11,778 bases of DNA from Alcaligenaceae bacterium. Lineage in GTDB: Bacteria > Pseudomonadota > Gammaproteobacteria > Burkholderiales > Burkholderiaceae. A program made the translations under genes and the position numbers. Of this stretch, positions 6,055-11,778 are shown in pieces. Below the pieces are notes generated by a model that had not been told where the DNA came from, ran no database searches, and saw only the letters and a list, made by a program, of their open reading frames with translations. Numbering within the stretch: the first letter of the stretch is position 1; every line of letters begins with the position of its first letter. The stretch spans positions 1 through 11,778 of the forward strand of contig CANBUF010000024.1 in assembly GCA_947372575.1 (NCBI GenBank), read 5' to 3'.

Positions 6055-8169
6055 ATGCGCCCAAACCAGCCCCCCACCGCTTCTGCACCCGTTACGACGG
6101 AGCTATCTATACCAGAAGCCCTGGGCCAGGCATATGCCCACTGGAATGCAGGTCAAGTCGATCAGGCCGAAATGCTCTGCCAACGCGTACTCGCGGTCTG
6201 GCCCGGTCAAGCTGATGCTTTGCATTTAATGGGTTTGATGGCATTCGCTTACAACAATCTGGATCTGGCGATCGAACATCTGCGCCGTGCCTGCCAGGCA
6301 CCGCGCACGCCCCCAACGTATCTCAGCAACCTGGCAGAAATGCTCCGACAGAAGGGCTTGCTGGTTGAGGCCGAACAGGCCGCAAGGCGCGCCCTGGCCA
6401 TCGACAGCACATTCCCAGCTATCTGGAACAACCTTGGCATTATTCTGCAAGAGGCAGGCAAACTCGACGAAAGCAAGCGTTGCCTCGAAAAACTGCTCAT
6501 GCTTCAGCCCAATAATGCCGAGGCGCACAACAATCTTGCCAACACCTGCAAACGCCTCGGGCTCCTTGAACAGGCACGTCACAACTGGCAGCGTGCGCTC
6601 GAACTTAAACCTGAATACCCAGAGGTCTTTAGCAATCTTGCCAATCTGCACAATGATCTGGGTGAGTATGAGCAGGCACTTGACTATGGCTTGCAGGCTA
6701 TCGAACTGAGTCCAAACCTGGCCGATGCGTACATCAACCTGGCAGCCATCGAGACCGCATGCAATCATCACACTGAAGCGTTGCGCTGGCTGGATGCGCT
6801 CCTCACGTTTGCCCCTATGCACATTGCCGGCCTTTCGGCGCGCGGGCTCGCCCTGATGCACCTGGATATGCTGGATGTGGCGCTGGCCTCTGTTGATAGC
6901 GCACTTGAGTACGTGCCCGACAACCCAGAAGCCCTCAACACCCGCGGCCTCATTCTGCAGAACATGGAACAGTACATTCAGGCTGAACAGGCGTTCACAC
7001 GTGCAGCGGCTATTGAGGGCCTGGTGAGCGAGAAAGCGCGCATCAATCTCGCCAATCTGCAGATGCAGAATGGTCAAACTATGGAGGCTGAACAGACTTT
7101 TAATGAGATTCTCGCGCTCAATCCGAAGAGCGCATCAGCCTGGTTCAATCGTAGTGATATGGTGCGCTTTAAACCCGGGGATCCCAGTATTGAAAAAATG
7201 CTCAAGGTTCTGAATACCGAGCAAGGACTGGGTGAGCAGGACAAAATACTGATGCATTTCTCACTTGGGAAAGCCTATCTTGATGTGAATGACTCCACGC
7301 GCGCCTTTCATCATCTCAATACAGGCAATGCTCTCAAACGCAAAACATTTACGTTTGACTCCAGTGCGACACACGCGTGGCTTGAGCAGATCGCTCAGAC
7401 CTTTACCCTTGACTATATCAATAGTCTTCAAGCCACGGATACCCTGAATTTATCGCGCGCACCCATCTTTGTGCTGGGCATGCCTCGATCCGGCACTTCG
7501 CTCGTTGAACAGATTCTGGCCTCTCACCCGCAAGTCACTGGTGCAGGCGAACTCAAACACATCCAGCGCCTCGTGGATCGCTTGCAGGGCTATCCAAACA
7601 CAACACCTGCGCTCACCCAGGGCGTGATCACGCAATACGGTCAGGAGTATTTGGGCAAAATCGAAGCACTGAAAAAAGACCGCATGCATCTTGTAGACAA
7701 AATGCCAGCAAATTTCATGCATGCCGGACTGATTCACATGGCGTTACCTGGTGCCCGTATCATTCACTGCCGGCGCGACCCGGTTGACACGTGCCTGTCG
7801 CTCTACAGCAAACTATTTTCCGACGAGCAGTTGTTTGCCTATTCACTGCCTGAGCTGGGAGCGTTTTACCTCAGTTATCTTGCACTCATGGAACACTGGC
7901 GCAGCGTGCTGCCTGCCACACACTTCATTGAAATTGACTACGAGTCCATTGTGCAGGACATCGAAGGTGAATCCCGACGCATATTGGAGTTTTTAGGTCT
8001 GCCCTGGGATCCAGCATGTCTGGCCTTCCACAACACTCAACGCGTCGTACGCACGGCCAGTACCAATCAGGTTCGGCAACCGGTCTACCAGAGCTCAAGT
8101 GGTCGCTGGAAGCAACACGCCGAACAACTAGCGCCTTTGCTTGAAGCGTTAGGACACACGGATGCATGA
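6055..8169 (+). CDS. Tetratricopeptide repeat protein with C-terminal PAPS-dependent sulfotransferase domain
   Basis: This 704-residue cytoplasmic protein has no signal peptide or membrane segment. Residues ~20-365 hold about ten TPR units (for example 'AIWNNLGIILQEAGKLDESKRCLEKLLMLQPNNAEA', 'VFSNLANLHNDLGEYEQALDYGLQAIELSPN'), a protein-binding scaffold. A family linker with 'LGKAYLDVNDSTRAFHHLNTGNALKR' follows. The sulfotransferase domain runs from ~468: the 5'-phosphosulfate loop is PIFVLGMPRSGTSLVEQIL (470-488), then 'TGAGELKHIQRL', 'LVDKMPANF', and the 3'-phosphate loop RIIHCRRDPVDTCLSLY (568-584), with Arg573/574 and Ser582 expected to bind the PAPS 3'-phosphate. It should transfer sulfate from PAPS to an acceptor, which may be glycan, protein or small molecule. 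CysD and CysNC downstream would supply PAPS. The ribosome binding site is weak, but no earlier in-frame start exists after the stop at 5992. The stop overlaps the next ATG. Confidence 0.92.
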   Translation: MRPNQPPTASAPVTTELSIPEALGQAYAHWNAGQVDQAEMLCQRVLAVWPGQADALHLMGLMAFAYNNLDLAIEHLRRACQAPRTPPTYLSNLAEMLRQKGLLVEAEQAARRALAIDSTFPAIWNNLGIILQEAGKLDESKRCLEKLLMLQPNNAEAHNNLANTCKRLGLLEQARHNWQRALELKPEYPEVFSNLANLHNDLGEYEQALDYGLQAIELSPNLADAYINLAAIETACNHHTEALRWLDALLTFAPMHIAGLSARGLALMHLDMLDVALASVDSALEYVPDNPEALNTRGLILQNMEQYIQAEQAFTRAAAIEGLVSEKARINLANLQMQNGQTMEAEQTFNEILALNPKSASAWFNRSDMVRFKPGDPSIEKMLKVLNTEQGLGEQDKILMHFSLGKAYLDVNDSTRAFHHLNTGNALKRKTFTFDSSATHAWLEQIAQTFTLDYINSLQATDTLNLSRAPIFVLGMPRSGTSLVEQILASHPQVTGAGELKHIQRLVDRLQGYPNTTPALTQGVITQYGQEYLGKIEALKKDRMHLVDKMPANFMHAGLIHMALPGARIIHCRRDPVDTCLSLYSKLFSDEQLFAYSLPELGAFYLSYLALMEHWRSVLPATHFIEIDYESIVQDIEGESRRILEFLGLPWDPACLAFHNTQRVVRTASTNQVRQPVYQSSSGRWKQHAEQLAPLLEALGHTDA

Positions 8170-9365
8170 CAAACGTTCAAATGAGTGATGTCGTGACACA
8201 AGCCACTCTCGAACAGTTGATCAGCGAGATCCAGCAGCTCATCGCACAAGGTGCGCTTGAGCAAGCCGAAGCTGTCTTGCGGCCTCTGCTTGCCTCAGGC
8301 AGCGGACCCATTCCATTATGGCGTCTGCTTGTGCAGGCGATTCGCCCTCAGGGGAAAATTACCGAAACGCGCAATATTCAGGAAATGCTCGTCAACCATT
8401 TTCCGGGGGACTTGTCCGAGCGCTTCAATTTGGCTGAAACCTTATTGCTGTCAGGTGAGTTTAAAAGAGGCTGGCGCGAATATCGTCACCGCTATAGCCT
8501 GCAACACACCAAAATCATTGAACGCAAAGTCCAGATGCCACGCTGGGCAGGCCAAGCCATACCGGGCCGTACGCTATTGATTCATGACGAACAAGGTTAC
8601 GGGGATACGTTTCAGTTCCTGCGTCTTGTTAAAGCGGCTCAGGTCAGCAGCGGCGCTCGCATCATTCTTGAAATCAACCAGGACAGCCTGTCCATTGTGC
8701 AACGCAGTCTGGGGCATGTCGTGGATCAGATCATCTCCAAAGGCCATCTGCCCGGACATTTTGATGTGCATTGCGAGATGATGAGTTTGCCCAATGCACT
8801 CGGACTGACGCGGGACGATCTGCCGGGAGAAATCCCCTACCTCACACCAGATCCTGCGCGACTGGCACACTGGCAAGCACGTTTATCGAAACTGCCCAGA
8901 CCGTTGGTCGCGCTATGCTGGGCAGGACGCCCGACTCATATGAACGATGCCAACCGGTCTACCACCCTGGAGACCTTCGCTCCGCTTGCCTTACCTGGGA
9001 TGTCTTTTATTGCCATTCAAAAAGGACCTGCCGCAGAACAAGCATTGCAGCCTCCTCAAGGGATGTCCCTAATCGGACTAGATGCCGAAATCAAGGATTT
9101 CGAAGACACGGCAGCGATACTATCTGTCGTCGACCTGCTGATATCGGTCGACTCTTCACCCGTTCATCTGGCGGGAGCCCTAGGCTGTCCAGTATGGCTC
9201 ATGCTGCCGATGGTACCTGACTGGCGCTGGTTACTTGAACGTACGGATTCGCCCTGGTATCCAGGACACACTCTCTACCGGCAATCCCAGCGCAGTGACT
9301 GGAATAGCGTCATGCAGCGCATGCGTGCCGATCTGATTGCCTTTCAATCAAACGCGCGTCGTTGA
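8166..9365 (+). CDS. TPR-like protein with C-terminal GT9/heptosyltransferase-like (GT-B fold) domain
   Basis: This 399-residue protein starts in an ATGA overlap with the sulfotransferase gene (AGGA at 8151-8154 upstream). Residues ~10-110 are helical and TPR-like, ending with '[23 protein letters not shown]', a segment common just before the catalytic-like domain in this family. The remainder resembles ADP-heptose:LPS heptosyltransferases (GT9): '[32 protein letters not shown]', '[23 protein letters not shown]', 'FIAIQKGPA', and the nucleotide-sugar-site motif [18 protein letters not shown] (327-344) with Asp329 and His334, ending in '[16 protein letters not shown]'. Most proteins of this layout are uncharacterised. 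It could glycosylate the acceptor that the neighbouring enzyme sulfates, or present it as a binding protein. Coupled translation with a second TPR protein hints at a complex. Enzymatic activity is not proven by sequence. Confidence 0.85.
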   Translation: MTNVQMSDVVTQATLEQLISEIQQLIAQGALEQAEAVLRPLLASGSGPIPLWRLLVQAIRPQGKITETRNIQEMLVNHFPGDLSERFNLAETLLLSGEFKRGWREYRHRYSLQHTKIIERKVQMPRWAGQAIPGRTLLIHDEQGYGDTFQFLRLVKAAQVSSGARIILEINQDSLSIVQRSLGHVVDQIISKGHLPGHFDVHCEMMSLPNALGLTRDDLPGEIPYLTPDPARLAHWQARLSKLPRPLVALCWAGRPTHMNDANRSTTLETFAPLALPGMSFIAIQKGPAAEQALQPPQGMSLIGLDAEIKDFEDTAAILSVVDLLISVDSSPVHLAGALGCPVWLMLPMVPDWRWLLERTDSPWYPGHTLYRQSQRSDWNSVMQRMRADLIAFQSNARR

Positions 9366-9381
9366 ACAAAAGGGAGTATTT

Positions 9382-10299
9382 GTGTTGATTCAGGATTGCC
9401 CTCAACCAGATCACCTGGAACGCCTTGAGGCCGAGAGCCTGCACATACTGCGTGAAGTATTCGCCTGCACCGCACATCCCGTTTTACTCTACTCCATCGG
9501 TAAAGACAGCTCCGTTTTATTGCATCTGGCGCGCAAAGCGTTTTATCCAGCTGCGCTCCCACTGCCCCTGTTGCATATCGATACTGGCTGGAAGTTCAAA
9601 GAAATGATCGCGTTTCGCGATCAGGTCGCAAGTCAGTTTCAACTGGATTTACGTGTCTACACAAATCCACAGGGCCTACAGCAAGACATCGTGCCCTTTG
9701 GTCCAAGCGCGTCACACTACACCGATCAAATGAAAACTCAGGCGCTCAAACAAGCCCTTGAACAATTCGGCTTTACTGTGGCCATTGGTGGTGCGCGCCG
9801 GGATGAGGAACAGTCACGTGCCAAAGAACGGATTTGCTCCTTTCGTGATGCCAAGCATCGCTGGGACCCAAAAAATCAACGCCCTGAATTGTGGAATCTC
9901 TACAACCTCGCGATCAACCCTGACGACAACATGCGTGTGTTCCCACTCTCAAACTGGACCGAGCTCGATATCTGGCGTTACATCGAACGTGAGAAAATAT
10001 CTGTTGTGCCTCTCTACTTCGCACAGCCCCGGCCGGTTGTTCAACGCAACGGAATATGGCTGATGATCGATGACGACCGCTTTCCTATTGCACCCCAGGA
10101 ACAGATCCAAACGCGCATGATCAGATTCAGGACCCTGGGCTGTTACCCCCTCACCGGCGCGATCGAATCACAGGCCCAAACCGTGCAGGAGATCATCAGT
10201 GAAATGCAAACGACTCAGGTTTCAGAGCGACAGACAAGACTGATCGACCACGATGGTTCGGCCTCAATGGAAATGAAAAAACGCTCGGGGTATTTTTAA
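9382..10299 (+). CDS. cysD: Sulfate adenylyltransferase subunit 2 (ATP sulfurylase small subunit)
   Basis: This subunit forms adenosine 5'-phosphosulfate (APS) from sulfate and ATP, working with the GTPase subunit CysN. The match to CysD is nearly full length: '[13 protein letters not shown]', the PP-loop SIGKDSS (residues 38-44), '[13 protein letters not shown]', '[21 protein letters not shown]', '[17 protein letters not shown]', '[16 protein letters not shown]', '[15 protein letters not shown]' and the terminal '[10 protein letters not shown]'. GTG at 9382 is chosen as start: AGGGAG (9371-9376) lies 5 nt before it, and the resulting 305 residues fit the ~302 of E. coli CysD. TTG at 9385 is also possible. 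An upstream in-frame ATG at 9337 would overlap the preceding gene by 29 nt and add 15 residues foreign to the family. The stop overlaps the cysN ATG by one base. Confidence 0.95.
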   Translation: MLIQDCPQPDHLERLEAESLHILREVFACTAHPVLLYSIGKDSSVLLHLARKAFYPAALPLPLLHIDTGWKFKEMIAFRDQVASQFQLDLRVYTNPQGLQQDIVPFGPSASHYTDQMKTQALKQALEQFGFTVAIGGARRDEEQSRAKERICSFRDAKHRWDPKNQRPELWNLYNLAINPDDNMRVFPLSNWTELDIWRYIEREKISVVPLYFAQPRPVVQRNGIWLMIDDDRFPIAPQEQIQTRMIRFRTLGCYPLTGAIESQAQTVQEIISEMQTTQVSERQTRLIDHDGSASMEMKKRSGYF

Positions 10300-11778
10300 T
10301 GCAACCGTCAACTGAACGCGCGCTCTTAAGATTCATCACCTGCGGCAGCGTGGATGACGGCAAGAGCACATTGATGGGACGCATGCTATTCGATTCCGCG
10401 AACGTATACCAGGACCAGATCCAGGCGATGCGTGACAGCAGTCATCAGGCAGGTTTTGATCAAACGCATCCAGACTTTTCTCTACTGCTTGATGGACTCG
10501 CGGCAGAGCGAGAGCAAGGCATCACCATCGATGTCGCTTATCGATATTTTGCGACGCCCACACGCAACTTTATCGTGGCCGACACACCCGGCCATACGCA
10601 ATACACGCGCAACATGTTGAGCGCGGCCTCAACCGCAGACTTGGCTATTGTGCTGGTCGATGCGCGTAAAGGTCTGCTGGCACAAACCCGACGACATACG
10701 TTGCTTGTGTCGCTGATGGGAATCAAACAGGTGATTCTGGCCATCAACAAGATGGATCTGGTGTCCTACGACCAGCACGTCTTTGAGCACATCGTCAGTG
10801 CGTACCAACAGTTTTCTGCGCGTACGGATATCGAGCAGGTACAGTGCATTCCACTCTCAGGACTGAAGGGTGACAATGTGACCGTGCATAGTGCGAACAT
10901 GTCATGGTACGAAGGCCCCACATTATTTGAATTACTGAACCAGGCCCCCATCTACCAGACAGCGGCACGCATGCGTGCCGTCAGGTTTCCTGTCCAATGG
11001 GTCAACCGCCCACACCAGGACTTCCGTGGGTATGCCGGGACGCTCGAGTCAGGCATGGTCCAGCCGGGTGACACATTGCGCGTACAACCTTCTGGTCATC
11101 TCGTACAGGTGGCAACAATCATCCATGGAGAGACGACTCTGACGCACGGTGTCGCAAGCCAGGCATTGACGATCACCTTACTCGAGCATGAGGATATTTC
11201 TCGCGGAGATGTACTGGTATCGCCTACGGATGTAGCGCAAGTCGCAGATCAATTCCAGGCAACAGTGATCTGGATGTCCGAAGATGCGCTCTACCCGGGA
11301 CGCCGATACCAGCTCACACTCGCGACACAAACTACGACGGCGGTCGTCACGCGCATCAAGCATGTTCTTGAACCAGATACCTTTGAAAAACGTGCGGCCA
11401 ACCACATCAGTCTCAATGAAATTGCCGTATGTAATATTTCAACTGACCAAATGCTTGTATTTGATGCGTTCAAAACGGACCCGGCACTCGGACGATTTAT
11501 CCTGACAGACCTGACAACCGCCAATACGGTGGCGGCTGGCCTGATTCTGCATACCTTATCGCGCTCCAACAATGTTGTGACGCAAGATTTTGAGATTGAC
11601 AAACAGGCTCGCGCCCGGCTCAATCAGCAGCGCCCACTATGCATCTGGCTCACCGGACTTTCAGGCTCTGGCAAATCCACAATTGCCAATGCACTTGAAA
11701 AACAGCTCTATGCCCAAGGCAAGCGCACCTACATTCTGGATGGAGATAATGTCCGTCAACACTTGAATCGGGATCTTG
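10299..11778 (+). CDS. cysNC: Bifunctional sulfate adenylyltransferase subunit 1 / adenylylsulfate kinase (CysN-CysC fusion), 3' truncated by window
   Basis: The reading frame is open from the ATG at 10299 (TAATG overlap with cysD; CGGGG at 10286-10290 as ribosome binding site) to the window end, 493 codons so far. Residues 1 to ~440 are CysN, an EF-Tu-like GTPase that powers APS synthesis: G1 GSVDDGKST (16-24), 'ERE.GITIDVAYRYF' (70-84), DTPGH (95-99), NKMD (150-153), then beta-barrel domains with 'RPHQDFRGYAGTLESG'. After a short linker (~QARARLNQQRP), the APS kinase domain begins with 'LCIWLTGLSGSGKSTIANALE' (Walker A 453-461) and 'YILDGDNVRQHLNRDL', the APS-binding region. The rest of the kinase, probably ~140 residues, lies beyond the window. 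Such CysNC (NodQ-type) fusions make PAPS directly from sulfate with CysD. No assimilatory reductase gene is seen nearby, so PAPS may be destined for the sulfotransferase. Confidence 0.95.
   Translation, partial: MQPSTERALLRFITCGSVDDGKSTLMGRMLFDSANVYQDQIQAMRDSSHQAGFDQTHPDFSLLLDGLAAEREQGITIDVAYRYFATPTRNFIVADTPGHTQYTRNMLSAASTADLAIVLVDARKGLLAQTRRHTLLVSLMGIKQVILAINKMDLVSYDQHVFEHIVSAYQQFSARTDIEQVQCIPLSGLKGDNVTVHSANMSWYEGPTLFELLNQAPIYQTAARMRAVRFPVQWVNRPHQDFRGYAGTLESGMVQPGDTLRVQPSGHLVQVATIIHGETTLTHGVASQALTITLLEHEDISRGDVLVSPTDVAQVADQFQATVIWMSEDALYPGRRYQLTLATQTTTAVVTRIKHVLEPDTFEKRAANHISLNEIAVCNISTDQMLVFDAFKTDPALGRFILTDLTTANTVAAGLILHTLSRSNNVVTQDFEIDKQARARLNQQRPLCIWLTGLSGSGKSTIANALEKQLYAQGKRTYILDGDNVRQHLNRDL

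Noticed and set aside
6226..7077. Long open frame (283 codons) on the minus strand inside the TPR region
   Set aside because: It lies wholly opposite a strongly supported TPR coding region, its translation is low-complexity with no recognisable family, and it is best explained by the codon bias of the + strand gene.
9337..9381. Upstream ATG start for CysD
   Set aside because: It would overlap the GT9-like gene by 29 nt and add a non-family extension; GTG 9382 with AGGGAG upstream gives the usual CysD length.
9382..11778. Ordinary assimilatory sulfate operon
   Set aside because: Not fully excluded, but no reductase or sirohaem gene is in view and the genes are tightly joined to a sulfotransferase, so a sulfation role is preferred pending the sequence downstream.

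Overview
The window looks like a piece of a betaproteobacterial chromosome, most likely Burkholderiales and possibly Alcaligenaceae-like. That placement rests on gene content and protein style (a CaiB/BaiF CoA-transferase beside a LivJHMGF-type uptake operon, and TPR-sulfotransferase and TPR/heptosyltransferase-like proteins) and on a GC content near the low fifties by eye. No rRNA or other phylogenetic marker is present, so it is an inference. All genes lie on the + strand, packing is dense, and no gene-free stretch exceeds 300 bases.

Region 1 (1-5003) is a metabolic and uptake block. It opens with the C-terminal part of a family III CoA-transferase. An AT-rich spacer follows that carries a degenerate 20-bp tandem repeat. 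Next comes a complete five-gene branched-chain amino acid/carboxylate-type ABC importer: periplasmic binding protein, two permeases and two ATPases. The permease/ATPase junctions are tight (13-nt gap, then two ATGA overlaps). A hairpin followed by a T-run after the last ATPase gene probably ends the transcript.

Region 2 (5143-5901) is a single gene for a four-helix membrane protein of the DUF4239/bestrophin-like type. A gene-free spacer follows with about ten in-register 7-bp repeats, a TATAAT box and a small palindrome.

Region 3 (6055-11778, running off the window) is the most interesting part. It is a compact gene string with overlapping or nearly touching genes: a TPR-sulfotransferase, a TPR/GT9-like glycosyltransferase-fold protein, sulfate adenylyltransferase subunit CysD, and a CysN-CysC fusion (GTPase subunit plus APS kinase) cut off by the window end. 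CysD and CysNC would turn sulfate and ATP into PAPS, and the sulfotransferase would use PAPS to sulfate an unknown acceptor. No sulfate-reduction gene is visible. The arrangement therefore reads as a dedicated sulfation cassette, comparable in logic to rhizobial nodPQ/nodH and Xanthomonas raxPQ/raxST, with a different sulfotransferase architecture. This is the candidate undescribed system of the window; its acceptor cannot be read from the sequence.
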